Position numbers and translations under genes: made by a program. The notes beneath the pieces were generated by a model, which saw only the letters and a program-made list of their open reading frames with translations, ran no database searches and was not told the DNA's origin. This document shows, in pieces, positions 12,614-23,530 of a DNA stretch of 64,000 bases. Each line of letters starts with the position of its first letter. The stretch's first letter is position 1. This DNA comes from Malaya genurostris. Its lineage: Eukaryota > Arthropoda > Insecta > Diptera > Culicidae. The stretch lies in contig NC_080572.1 of the NCBI RefSeq assembly GCF_030247185.1, positions 235,539,336 to 235,603,335 of the forward strand, written 5' to 3'.

Positions 12614-14320
12614 TAAGAGTTTCAATGTTTTGCACAAGGTTTAGCAGTTTAATGTTTCAAACTGCATAAATTATTTATCAATTTTGGCTCATATGAACTA
12701 AACTGAACATGAAATGGACTACAAATAAGTACTGTAATTCCTTATTTTTAAACGCATTGAAAGATTAAAGCATGTTGAAAAGGGGCTGAAGTCTTGATTT
12801 TTTTAGTCAAATTCCATCCATTTTTTCAAAAGTTATGAATGATTTAATCATCATTACGATAGTTATCGTATAATTGGTAATAGGTTTACTAAGCGCAACT
12901 TTTCAACAAATAAAAATCAAATAACAAATAGTTTCAGACGTCAAGTTTTTTTTTTGCTATATACGGTGTTTTTAATTTGAACTTTCGGTTTTTATATGTG
13001 ACATAGTATTCGAAATTGGTGCTAACGTGTGAAAACAAGTGTTCGAAACAAACCAAAGTTAAGGAAATGCGTCCGGATTAGCGGTTCAATGCATATGGCG
13101 CTGGTCTTACAAGCCAGACATGACAACGGCAATTGTTTCATAAGAATAATCAACAAAAATGGAAATGACAACTTATACACAATAGCCGTTAGATTTATAA
13201 TAGTCGACATGCATTGTTAAATTTGTAACGAAATGTTAGTTTTTAAACCTATACGTTTTTCTTCAATCTCTAGACAGCCGGGTACTGAGAGTTACCATGA
13301 CCGGAGCAAACTGATTGGTCTAGATTTATTATCTGTCCATTGCGATGTTTGTAAGGCTACTTTTGTGGTATATCTACTTCAGTGCAAATCGATTGATCCG
13401 AATTATTACAATTGTTACAATTAGGCATTCGATGCCGTTATATTCGAACCAACTTTTTTCTTCGGATTCCCTATGCTAGAAACAATTATGGATATAACGA
13501 GTTCATTGTTCATATGTCGCATATTCAACAACTGTTTCAATAGTTTCGACTTCCATTTATTGTAATGTTATCAAGAAATCGTTCCTCGGGTTATTGCTTG
13601 ATTTTTTTACTAGAATTCTATTTAAGGAAAATGTATCATTAGGATGGTTATAATCTATTGATAATAAATGAGGAGGTTTTATGCCTTTTGGAGAGCAATT
13701 TTGACATAAACTAATTTTAGTGGATTGTTCCCTAATTCAAAAAAATAAACTGAAAGGCATCATTGTACCAATCCAATAAAAAAATTTCGCTAAATTAAGT
13801 GAGGGGATGTGGTATGGAAGTTATTACATAATTCTTTATAGAGGGTTTCAAAATTTGTGACTAATTTTGTCAAGGGGGGAGGGGGGTTAAATTTATCGAC
13901 ATTTAGCGTAACGTAATTTATACCTGCCGTCTTATAAAATTATGCATTTTATATGGACCAGCAGCTCAGAGTTGTATAGAAGAGCTAAAATGCATTATAT
14001 AGCAGTGATGTCATAACATTATTTAAAAAAAAAATCTTGGTAGATGTTAAAATTGTGCACCACTCGAAATCGCTGCTATTTCATGTTCAAAGAGATATAC
14101 GAGAATTATATTGACGAATGTTTGCGAAAACTTCATGCTGACAAATTATTTGGAGGTTAGGACAGTATCTGTGAATTTTGCTGAATGAAAGAAATCTATA
14201 ACATTCGATAGAAATATGATAATAAGCATACAAATCCACAGAATTGGCATTTCTGACATGCACAAACAATTTGATAAACCCACTATCAGACATACACAAA
14301 CAGAATACACTCTCGAGAGT
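12614..14320. other. intergenic, no gene recognised
   Basis: AT-rich spacer between sHSP-2 and sHSP-3. Short frames at 13029-13424 have no family signature. The G-rich run at 13873-13890 (caaggggggaggggggtt) with neighbouring cgtaacgtaattta resembles a MITE end, but I cannot find its partner. Confidence 0.45.
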
Positions 14321-14424
14321 ACGAGTTACTGCATAGCATTCGTGAACTTTCGTTATTTTTCCAGAACTCACTTAGATTGGGAATTTTCGAGAGCAGAGAA
14401 TTTCATCTTGGGAGTGTCTCATTA
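14321..14424 (+). promoter_or_regulatory. orphan copy of the sHSP-3 heat-shock promoter
   Basis: About 100 bases resemble the true sHSP-3 upstream region at 14965-15060: acgagttactgc, cattcgtgaa, then gaattttcgagagcag recur in the same order. HSF units are present at 14358-14367 (tTTCc aGAAc) and 14380-14394 (gGAAt tTTCg aGAGc). No coding region follows; a MITE starts directly after it. It looks like the remnant of a tandem duplication of the promoter. Confidence 0.6.
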
Positions 14425-14871
14425 GCGGCCCTTACACGATCATTAAAAGTATCATTACTAAGTAATGACACTTCTGCTCAAACGCTCGTCATTACTGCAT
14501 TACTGTACATCATTACTTTTTAGCATTACACGTTCATTATTAATGATGAGTATTTGTAACTACTCCAGTAATAGCAATAGCAATATTTTTATTTTCGTTT
14601 AGCTGAAAATAAATTTGATTTGCCATTGAAACGTTAAGTTTAATGAAATATTAACAATATAAATCTACACTTTGTCATTTTTTCGCGTATAGTTCTGAAG
14701 ATGTTCAGCACTTCCACAAAAAAATAAGAAGAAGAAATAATGTTGGTAATGATGGAAAATCCGGAATTCCATCATTACTCGTGTCATTACTGAACTCGTA
14801 GACCTTACACGATCATTAAAAGTGCTATTACTTTTTAGTAATGACACTTTTAATGATCGTGTAAGGGCCGC
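14425..14871. mobile_element. 447-bp MITE with GCGGCC ends in the sHSP-3 promoter region
   Basis: Perfect 26-bp inverted ends start gcggcccttacacgatcatt, each next to TA. A third inverted copy of the end sequence lies inside the right part (about 14812-14832), so the right 60 bases can fold on themselves. It has no coding capacity. It separates the orphan promoter copy from an HSE at 14883. Confidence 0.8.
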
Positions 14872-14882
14872 TATTCCCGTTT

Positions 14883-15096
14883 GTTCATGAATTATTTGGA
14901 AAATTCGGTTCATCGAGCAGACATTAACTGGGCGCTCGCAGCTGAGCTCTATTCATCTTCGCAACGAGTTACTGCTCGACATTCGTGAATTTGCATACAT
15001 TTACCAACACTTATATCGGTTAAGAATTTTCGAGAGCAGCGCATTTTGTCGCGTGAGTGACCCAACAGATCGTTCCTGAAATGCCTAGAAAATTCG
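14883..15096. promoter_or_regulatory. heat-shock elements of sHSP-3
   Basis: Three groups: 14883-14912 (gTTCa tGAAt tATTt gGAAa aTTCg gTTCa), 15023-15037 (aGAAt tTTCg aGAGc) and 15072-15096 (gTTCc tGAAa tGCCt aGAAa aTTCg). The proximal group lies 30 bases upstream of the TATA box. Confidence 0.8.
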
Positions 15097-15125
15097 AAGC
15101 AATGTGAGTGCGATAAGCTTGCGTG

Positions 15126-15133
15126 TATAAAAC
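15126..15133 (+). promoter_or_regulatory. TATA box of sHSP-3
   Basis: TATAAAAC, 153 bases upstream of the start codon. Transcription probably starts near 15155, giving a 5' UTR of about 130 bases. Confidence 0.75.
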
Positions 15134-15285
15134 GAGCGGAGCTCACCTTTTCAGAATTAGTCTGAAGCAAACAGCATACTTTGAAAGTGAAACTTAAGTA
15201 AACTACGAAAACAAAATCATATAAATTTCAGCTCGGGTGTTTAAAGTTTGTAAAAGTTGTCAAGTTTGATATTAGTGCGAAAACC

Positions 15286-15819
15286 ATGTCTCTAGTGCCG
15301 ATGCTTTTGGGCGGGTGGTATGATGATATTTTGGATGTGCCACCTAGGCCATCCAGTATACTGGAGAAATACTTTGGCTCGGACATTTTCCCGGATGACC
15401 TTTTGTTGGCAATCGACCACGTTCCGAAACGACAGGTACTAAGAAGGCCACGGGTTAATACAGTTGCCCCGCACGATAATCATGCAGCTGCCATGCGAAC
15501 CAACGATGGATTCCAGGTGAGCGTAGATGTTCAGCAGTTCGCTCCGGAGGAGATCTCAGTGAAAATGGTGAATGATTATATTACGGTGGAAGGCAAACAC
15601 GAGGAAAAGCAGGACGAGCACGGTTATGTTTCGCGCCATTTCATCCGAAAGTACCGACTTCCGGATGGGCATGATTCGGCAAATGTTGTATCTTCGCTAT
15701 CATCTGATGGTGTGCTTACAATTAAGGCTCCAAAATTGATAACAACCGACCCGAGTGCAGAAAGAACGATTCCTATTGTGCAGACGGGAAAGTCGATCAA
15801 GGGTAACGAAAAGTCTTAA
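15286..15819 (+). CDS. small heat-shock protein sHSP-3 (lethal(2)essential-for-life-like)
   Basis: A 177-residue intronless HSP20 chaperone beginning MSLVPMLLGGWYDD. The arm (1-71) contains SSILEKYFGSDIFPDDL and LAIDHVPKR, both nearly shared with sHSP-1. The alpha-crystallin domain is at about 72-150 (VEGKHEEKQDEHGYVSRHF, RKYRLPDGHD, LSSDGVLTIKAPK) and the I-x-I motif is I162-P-I164. The tail is shorter than in sHSP-1. It is the only plus-strand member of the left trio. A TATA box and three HSE groups suggest strong heat induction. AATAAA at 15931-15936 probably ends the transcript. Confidence 0.96.
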   Translation: MSLVPMLLGGWYDDILDVPPRPSSILEKYFGSDIFPDDLLLAIDHVPKRQVLRRPRVNTVAPHDNHAAAMRTNDGFQVSVDVQQFAPEEISVKMVNDYITVEGKHEEKQDEHGYVSRHFIRKYRLPDGHDSANVVSSLSSDGVLTIKAPKLITTDPSAERTIPIVQTGKSIKGNEKS

Positions 15820-15930
15820 ACGAAGTAAAGAATGGAAAAGAATATGAGACTGAAAGTGATGCACGAAATGTTTTTATTTTACGTTTATCAGAATAACTTT
15901 GTAAGCACGTAACTAATTTAAATTACTCCA

Positions 15931-15936
15931 AATAAA
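15931..15936 (+). terminator. polyadenylation signal of sHSP-3
   Basis: AATAAA 112 bases past the stop codon, in an AT-rich 3' flank. Confidence 0.5.
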
Positions 15937-16069
15937 TGTAAATTTTGATTTAGAAAGTTGTTTCAACTGCTTTCCGAAAACTTGATAACATAGCAAATGT
16001 AAAGCCTAATTTATCCATGACTCATTTGATTTCTATCTCACATTTTTTACAAACTTCAATAGATTCGCA

Positions 16070-16270
16070 CCTCAATTCTGTATTTCTGTCAAATATATAC
16101 ATTTTTTTCCTCTATTTTGAACAAATGTGAAATGTTGCATTCTGTATTTCGATCGAGCTCGACGTTCGAATTTTCCATTCAAGAACAACTCGATCGAACT
16201 ACCAAAAGGAAATGTCACAATCGATAGAAATAAAGGACACCTATTTTGTATTCTGATAGAATGCATTTCT
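16070..16270. mobile_element. decayed copy of MITE family A
   Basis: Contains cacctcaattctgtatttct, cattctgtatttcgatcgag and cacctattttgtattctgat, matching the ends and interior of the MITE at 2745-2904. Boundaries are uncertain. Confidence 0.45.
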
Positions 16271-16279
16271 TTTCCCGCT

Positions 16280-17400
16280 GACTCCCGAACTGTTCAACAT
16301 TCACCTTCCAAACTTAATCAATGTACAAGACTGTCGAAATCGGGTAAGTCATTCTAGAGGAAATTTTTAGTGTATAAAAAGTCATCATCAGTTACATCTC
16401 CGGAAGCGAAAGTGTCAGGTCAGCCATTTCATCTTCAAGCTTACAAACGAATAAAAGATTCTTAAAATCGTTTCAGATATCTCGGAGGAAAATTGGGCGT
16501 ATCGTTTAAAATTTTACACACATACACATCGGGTTTTCAATTCTATATAATATCTATAAAGGCAAATACAGTTAAAACAATATTTTAAAAAATACGTGAA
16601 ATTCATGCACTTATGTGTTGAACATCTTTCATAATTAGTGTAGATTAGTGTCGATGATTTTATAGTACGTAGTACAAGCTCTAAAAGGAATCGTACAAGT
16701 ACACGAGTTTTTGAATACGAACAATTTGCAAATACAAAAAGAGAAAATCAGTCGCATTTTTTTTTTTAAATATCACGTTTACCGCAACAGTATTGTCAAA
16801 AAATTCTATTCAGAGATAATCGCGTTTAAGGTTATATGTGCTTTATGAAATCATTTACAATCTAATGACCCGAATTCTACACAGATATTTTTAAAAGTAT
16901 GATCTTCCAGAATGCAATAAAAAAATGGTATTTTTAACCCCTAGTTTTGGGTACAACACCTTAATTTCTGGAATTGCTCTATCCCACATTGTCTCAAAGA
17001 CGGACTTAGTAATGATTTTTTGCTTGTTTTTGAGTGCTTGATCAACTCGAGTGACAGTGACATTATAAATGTCATTGAATTATCGCTCACTTCATTAATG
17101 TGTTTGTGTGAAAGTCAGGTGACGGACTTACGCCATTTCACTCCACTCCAGTCAGAGGAATGGACGGTGCTGGCTATGGTAGGCCTTTTTGATAGTTTTC
17201 AAAAAAAATCATCAGTTTATGCTCGAGTTATATGAAGAAATGGTCATTTCCTAGTTCTACCTGGAGCTCCCTCTTTTATGTCGGTATGTGAACATTGAAT
17301 TACTTTGAGAAAAAACAACCGATTTCTATAAGTTATGAATTTTTTTAGTTTGGTTCCTTACAATTTTTTGGACTAGTTTTTCAAAACGACATCAATTAAG
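16280..17400. other. intergenic, no gene recognised
   Basis: AT-rich spacer; short open frames without signatures. Homopolymer tracts at about 16758. Nothing else seen. Confidence 0.45.
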
Positions 17401-17419
17401 TGGCCACCTATATTACTAA

Positions 17420-17580
17420 TTACAAAATGACTCCTTTTTCTGCGTTTGTCATTACCTTTTCGAGCATCTCGGGTGTTATAGCGTCGATTTCAGCACGAAT
17501 GTTTGCCTTGAGCTCGTCAATAGTTTGAGGCTGATTGGCGTAAACCTTGCTTCTCAGATAACAAAAGGAGTCTGCTCGAA
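17420..17580 (-). pseudogene. C-terminal relic of a Tc1/mariner-type transposase
   Basis: The minus strand reads LRSKVYANQPQTIDELKANI followed by RAEIDAITPEMLEKVMTNA, the pattern of the end of Tc1/mariner transposases, where a helix after the last catalytic acidic residue is followed by 'L…I…I'. Upstream sequence no longer fits a transposase. It could come from the DD41D type seen at 39425 and 61826, but the catalytic core is missing, so that is a guess. Confidence 0.6.
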
Positions 17581-17928
17581 ACTGAAAATCGGTACGAAAC
17601 GTGCAAAATCGGAGAAGAAGAAAATGAATTGACAATTCAGTTCGCTTTTAATTATCCATTTCCGACAGATTTCCGAACCAATCGATTGGAGGCGAAATCC
17701 AAATTCGGTTCGTCCGCATTGAATCGGTTTTCATACGAAATTCCACATTCCGAACTTAATATGGGATGAAGCTATTGAAGCCCGGATCCAATTTTCCGCT
17801 CCGAAACTACAGAGTAAAATGAGTAAGCCCATTCCGAGGCAGTAATTGACTTTCTAGTTCAAAAGACTTCGCAATCTAAGCGATTACATGTCTTAGAACT
17901 ACGATCCTACTACCACTAATAATACATA

Positions 17929-18876
17929 GGGGAAGATGTTCGGTTACCGCCACCCCACCGTAACTTTTGACAGAGAGCAGATAGCGTCATTTCGACAAAT
18001 GTAATGTGTGTGTAATAGCAGAACGTTCTTTTTGTGCCGAATACCGATGCAAACAGACGCTTGTACTTTTGCTGCGTTCAAAACAAATTTTAATTGCGCG
18101 AAAATCAACACAAAAGATTTTTCTGATTTTTTTTATGGTATCATAAATTGAAGAGTATCAATCGGAAAGTTTTGGCCAAACACCTAGCTGCTCATACTGT
18201 AATGAGTTATTTTATTATACCGCTGTTAATTCACTTTCACTTTTCTTTTCACTCTGGTTTTTTCACTAAATGAAGAAAACTCTTTTCTACATAGTTCATC
18301 AAAATAGTTCATTTATATTTATTTTTCTGTAACATTTAATTCAATCAGCAACTTAATCAAAGTAGACTTCTCTCTCCGCTATCCAATCCAACTTCCCTTT
18401 TTCTTTTTCTCGTATCTCCTACCCCAGTAGAGAGGAAAACCAACTAGGGATGTCACAATACAGCAGATGAACCGGCTAAGAAAAAACGTGGAAGACCGGC
18501 CACATCAACACCAAAGGCTCCACCTTACAATTCATCCAATTCATCGACCAAGAGAGCCTAGGCGAAGTCACCATCGGACAATGAAGACTTTTGTTCAAGA
18601 AGCTTCTAAAAAGAAAAACAAATCTGTTTTTTCTTTGAATAACTGCAGTCTTTACTTATATTTTTTCCATTTTTAGTGAAATTTCTTGGGGTGCCGGTAA
18701 TCGAACACCTTTTTTGAAATGGCCAAATTTTATTGCTTTCTTATTCTTAGTTTCTTGATCAGTTGTTAGCTAGGGACTTTAGTTTTCCATTTATATATAG
18801 ATGTCCGCATAATGTGCACTAAGTCAGAAGTTATGAGCCTAAAATAAAAGGGTGCCGGTAACCGAACACTCTCCGT
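17929..18876. mobile_element. 948-bp TA-flanked element with an AT-hook coding remnant
   Basis: Imperfect inverted ends share gtgttcggttaccggcaccc (left form gatgttcggttaccgccacc) and both are next to TA. A second inverted end-like motif (ggggtgccggtaatcgaaca) lies at 18689. Around 18464-18560 one plus-strand frame reads DEPAKKKRGRPATSTPKAPP, an AT-hook-like basic stretch that stops soon after. This could be the tail of a pogo-like transposase or captured host coding sequence; the rest of any transposase is gone. Confidence 0.6.
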
Positions 18877-20260
18877 TACAAATTCTTCTATTAACTGACA
18901 GTATGGCATATATAATTTTATATTACACTTAGAATAGCTGTTTTCATGTGTTTAGAATTACGTTTGACTTGCTAAAAATCTCGAGAACGGTTGCTTCTAG
19001 AAGAAAAATCGTTATGATCAAATTATATTCTGGTTTCTTAGTAACTATTTTCTTTTAATCAAAAAAGTTTGGAGATAGTGGTAAATTTCTTCTTTGTGTG
19101 GCTTTGTCATTTCTCATCCAAACTAACCAAATTTGCACCCAAATGTGAACTTTAAGTTAGGGTTAAAAAAAAATATTATGCATACGCTCTTTTTTTTAAA
19201 TCTGTCTAGAGTAAATGGTTTATCATTCTAAAAACTGTTTAGCAGTTAGCGTTTTCTCTCAAAGCTAGTTGGGCTATCGGTTTCAAACTAGCCACCTTGA
19301 TTTAAAAGGAGAATTAGTCTCTGAAAAAAATCAAATATTTTAGAGCAAATTGAAACTAAGAAAAGTTAAAACAACTATAATAGGTTAGAGCAAGGCTAAC
19401 AACAAAATACCGAATAATGGCACCGTTGATTCCATCCAAGTCGAACCAATATAGGTTTGTCTAAAGAAAGAGCAATTTTCGCATCGAATTGATGCTTTTG
19501 TAAAGACACGTATCCTTGGAACATTATAGAGCCAAATATTGGTCACGCTTCTCTATCCCGCCTAAGGATTGTATTTGAATGCCCTACATAGCATAAATTT
19601 CACCGTATTGTTAGCATAAAACTTACTTTACTGGGAGAAAATTATTTCCTTCGGTTGATTGATTTTTCAAGGTTCGTATGGTTACTCGGTAATTTCGTTA
19701 TGTGTGGAATGCAATTGACGCTGTTACTACCAAACTGAAAGCATAACAGCAGTAGGTAGCCAGGTCTGTTCTGGAAAACAGTTTTTGTTTTCAAAATAAT
19801 CATGCGAAAACAAAATCATTACGTTGCGATATTCTACCTTCACATGTTCCTTTAAGTAGCGATGCTTGTCGGACAGTTTGACAGCGCTGTTGCTATATAA
19901 ACCTGACAGTTCTGCGCAGATGTTATCCGAATAGAAATATTAACTGTTACCGCTCGAGAAATAAATGAATTAGTGAAATTTAATTCATTTCATATATTTG
20001 AATACCTTAAACTCTAATTAAGATTCATGAAATGGTATTATTGTTCTGTTACCTTGTAAACGATTGTTCCGATACTATTTTTATTCAAGTGACGTTTATG
20101 AATCCCTCAGGAAGATGTGTCGTTCTGTTTTCCAATGAGCTCATGTCTATCTAGCAGTTTTCAGTTTTTATATACTAAATTTTATTTTAAGTTTGTGAAA
20201 ATCAATTCAATCATATATTAGAAAATGAAGTGAGCTGCATTTTTAGAATTCTGATCATTA
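18877..20260. other. intergenic, no gene recognised
   Basis: About 1.4 kb of AT-rich sequence without a recognisable gene or clear element ends. Confidence 0.45.
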
Positions 20261-21572
20261 CAAGGTGAGATGAAAAAACTGCAACCAACTTCAGACTGCT
20301 GTCATTTCTAAACCGCTCGTCCCACAGCTGTCAGATTTATTCTAGTGACAGCTCATTATATTATTTACAAGCGCACAAAAGCATTTTGGTGGGAATTTTT
20401 CAGAAAAAAAGTTATTTGTGATGGAATTCAAGTGTGATAGTGTGATTGCTTTGCATTTGGCTGGAAAACCACAAGTGGCTATCGTTAGAGCCCTCCAGCA
20501 TTTAAAAGTGAATAAATCTTTTGTGTCTCGTACCATCGCTCGTTACCGTGATACTGGTAGCGTAGCCCGACGTCAAGGAAGTGGACGAAAAAAAACAGCA
20601 ACATCGGCAGAAATGGTTCGAAAAGTGAAGAAGCGAATTGAACGAAATCCGCGTCGCAGTGGCCGAAAAATGGCTCGTGAGCTGAACATATCGCAATATG
20701 CCATTCGGCAAATATTGAAAAATGAGCTTGGACTAAAGCCATTGAAGTTCCAAAAAGTGCAAGATCTTACTGATGCGCAAAAAAAAGTTAGACTCGAAAA
20801 AGCTAAAGAGTTGCTTCGCTTGGCCGAAAGTGGTGAACTGCCGAATTTGGTTTTCTCCGATGAGAAACCATTCGTTATCCAGCAGTTTGTAAACAAACAA
20901 AATGATCGTGTTTACTTGCCAGAGAGGTCAGCTGAAAATTTGCAACTTCGGTTGGCCACCAGAACTCAAAAGCCGGCCATGGTGATGGTGTGGGCCGCCA
21001 TAACAGCCGATGGTCGCTCGCCGCTCGTATTCATCGACCGTGGGGTCAAAATAAATGCGCAAATCTATCGCGAAAATATTTTGGAGGGAGTTCTGAAGCC
21101 CTGGGCACGCAAACATTTCGGCCGCAGACCTTGGACATTCCAACAGGACTCAGCACCATCGCACTCAGCACGCGCCACCCAAGAATGGTTAAGAAATGAG
21201 GTTCCTCGCTTCATTTCCACCGCACAATGGCCACCAAAATCTCCGGATGCCAATCCGTTGGACTATTGTGCCTGGGGTATTTTGGAAAGCAAGGTTGGCA
21301 CTAAAAAATACCAAAGTGTCGATCATCTCAAGCAAGCGCTTCGCCGAGAATGGGACAAAATACCGCAGAGCCACTTTCGGGCAGCGTGTGATGGTTTCAT
21401 TGGCCGTTTGAAGGCCATAGTTCGTGCCAAAGGTGGCCAATTCGAACAAATCTAAACCGATTCTCAAATTTGATGTTATTTCCGACATTTTTTGCTTTCA
21501 TTCAATAAAATTTAAAAAAAAATGAAAAAATTATGGCGTTTTACTTTGTTGCAGTTTTTTCATCTCACCTTG
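20261..21572 (+). mobile_element. intact DD37D (maT-type) mariner element
   Basis: Perfect 25-bp terminal inverted repeats, starting caaggtgagatgaaaaaact, bound a 1312-bp element, and TA stands directly outside each end. The transposase gene inside is unbroken. Mariner-type elements move by cut-and-paste into TA. Perfect ends plus an open transposase suggest recent insertion. Confidence 0.93.
20418..21455 (+). CDS. mariner transposase, DD37D (maT) type, 345 residues
   Basis: The enzyme binds its element's ends, cuts them and rejoins them at a TA. The N-terminal half (about 1-115) has two helix-turn-helix-like stretches joined by GSGRKK, a GRPR-like linker. The catalytic triad is D148 (LVFSDEK), D244 (TFQQDSAPSHS) and D282 (SPDANPLDY). 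Thirty-seven residues separate the last two, which defines the DD37D/maT clade as opposed to DD34D mariner or DD34E Tc1. The length of about 345 is normal for the family and no stop or frameshift is visible. The ATG is the first in frame, 157 bases inside the element. Whether the protein is active cannot be judged by eye. Confidence 0.93.
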   Translation: MMEFKCDSVIALHLAGKPQVAIVRALQHLKVNKSFVSRTIARYRDTGSVARRQGSGRKKTATSAEMVRKVKKRIERNPRRSGRKMARELNISQYAIRQILKNELGLKPLKFQKVQDLTDAQKKVRLEKAKELLRLAESGELPNLVFSDEKPFVIQQFVNKQNDRVYLPERSAENLQLRLATRTQKPAMVMVWAAITADGRSPLVFIDRGVKINAQIYRENILEGVLKPWARKHFGRRPWTFQQDSAPSHSARATQEWLRNEVPRFISTAQWPPKSPDANPLDYCAWGILESKVGTKKYQSVDHLKQALRREWDKIPQSHFRAACDGFIGRLKAIVRAKGGQFEQI

Positions 21573-21574
21573 TA

Positions 21575-22330
21575 TTTCCGATATTTCTGGAACCGAAAAC
21601 TTAATACCGGTATAGTAGAATTCGGAGCATTCAACCATCAGCTACTAAGAACTAGAAATTAAAATGGTATTGAGCCAAATTTAAAAGAATTTCAAAATTT
21701 ACTGCACCCTCGATTTCGATTTAAATAGCGGTATGAAATAAATGACGTGTTCAGTACAATCAAAAACAGTTCGTATGCCCATAAACTTGCATGACCTACA
21801 AATTAGAACAGTGTTGAGAATAACTTAGAAGATTTTTTTACAATTTTCTATGAAGATTTGAAATTTTAAAAACTTATCACGTTGTAATTTTAGGACCGGA
21901 TGTCGAGCCTGAATATTTTTCATGGCACTATTAGTCCTTTTATTAGAATTCGATTTTATTGAAAATTTGATATGAGTTTATTTGGCCATATATTATCATG
22001 ATCTGCAAACTAGAGGAAATTATTAGTTAATTTAAAGAATTTGTTACTCATCACATGGCTACTCATGAAAAATCAATCTTGAAATTGACATTACTATAAA
22101 CACCCTACCTCCGGAACAATAAGTTAGATCTGAATAAAAACCGAGATATTCTTACGGCATCTGAAGACCTTTCAGTTTAATCTAAGATGGTAAAAATCGG
22201 TTGAGCCTTCTTCGAGGAAAGTTAGTGTCAATATTCTCCAACCCTGTAATTCCAGAACCGGAAGTCGGACCTTAGGTCCTTCCATTTAAATCTAAGTTTG
22301 TGAAAATCGGTTTAACCAGTAAATTAAGCG
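21575..22330 (+). repeat. decayed CCGGAACCGG-family repeat flanking the maT element
   Basis: Modules recur: caccctacctccggaacaat, gacctttcagtttaatctaa, aaaatcggttgagccttctt, ccctgtaattccagaaccgg, and gtttgtgaaaatcggtttaa. No coding content. Confidence 0.55.
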
Positions 22331-22553
22331 TTTTTATAGGAATTCAAAAATTGTACGAAACATATAACTATGAAAAAAACGTATACGAATTTTTTTTCGA
22401 TATTTTTATTTTAAACATGTTATTCAACATAAAGACTGTTCCGCACTTTAATTTCGCTGTAAATAATTCACAAGTGTTAGATATTCAAATTTTATTCGAT
22501 ATACTGATAATATTAGACTACAACAACAGAATATTATTCTCAACATTTGCTAC

Positions 22554-23530
22554 TTAGCCATTGTAGACTAGTTGGCGCATCTTCTTGCGAACGTGCCTCA
22601 TTAAATTCTGTACAGACTTTTTGGCGACAAGTTTTGACACTTTTTTCCAATCTTTTTCAAACTGTTGAATGGTTTCGGCTGCCGAGACATGTTTCCTAAG
22701 ATGTGTCTTCGTTTTTGCCCAAAAATCCTCAATTGGTCGAAGTTGGGGGCATTTTTGGTAGTATACCATTCTACCGTTGATTTCGAGTAGTGGCAAGAAG
22801 CAAGATCTGTCCAGAAGACAACAGGATCCTTGTGGCTTCGAATCATGGGTAGAAGTCGTTTTTTGTAAACATTCCTTGATGTATATTCCGCTGTTCATTG
22901 AAGCAGTGGCGAAGAAGGGTTTCGAAATCTTGCCGCAGCTACAAATTGATTGCCAGACCATAGCTTTCTTACCAAATTTTTCGACTTCAATAGATGTCTC
23001 GGACAGGTTTAACACTTGCCCTTCTCGCACTGTATAATATTGTGGTCCCGGCAATGATTTGTAATCGAGATTCACGTAGGTTTCGTCGTCCATGATTATG
23101 CAGTTCAAATTTCCAGCAAGAATCGTATTGTACAGCTTTCGAACCCTTGGCCTGATCGATGCTTCTTGTTTCGGACTACGTTTTGGTTGTTTCTGCTTCT
23201 TATAGGTTCGAAGATTCAAACGTTCTTTAGCACGAAGAACATTTGACTTTGAGGTGCCCACTTTTTGGCCACATCCCTAACTGAAACCTCCTTCTTTTGC
23301 TCGAACACCTTCAGTACACGTTTATCCAACTGAGGGTTAGCAGAACCTTTTTTTCGACCCGTTTTCGGTTTATTCTCAAAGGTGTTATCCTCACCGAACT
23401 TCCTGATTGCATTTTGTACGGCTTTTTCACTTACTCCTTCCATTTTTGCTATCTTTCTCACTGACAGTCCGCGTTCTGTGTACCATTTGTATACAATTTT
23501 TCGACGTTATTCTGCTGAAAGTCCACGCAT
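22554..23530 (-). pseudogene. decayed Tc1/mariner (D37E-like) transposase
   Basis: Read on the minus strand from an ATG at 23530, the frame has a stop at codon 7. It continues with RKIAKMEGVSEKAVQNAIRK and a GRKKGSA linker, shifts frame near 23260, shows the first catalytic motif CIIMDDETYVNLD, shifts frame again near 22780 around FWTDLASCHYSKSTVEWY, and ends with CPQLRPIEDFW. The motifs fit ITm-type elements with a D37E triad, but the last spacing cannot be measured because bases are missing between the second and third motifs. No matching inverted ends are visible. Non-functional. Confidence 0.8.

Noticed and set aside
20485..21488. Minus-strand proteins of 60-107 residues
   Set aside because: They are antisense shadows of the maT transposase.
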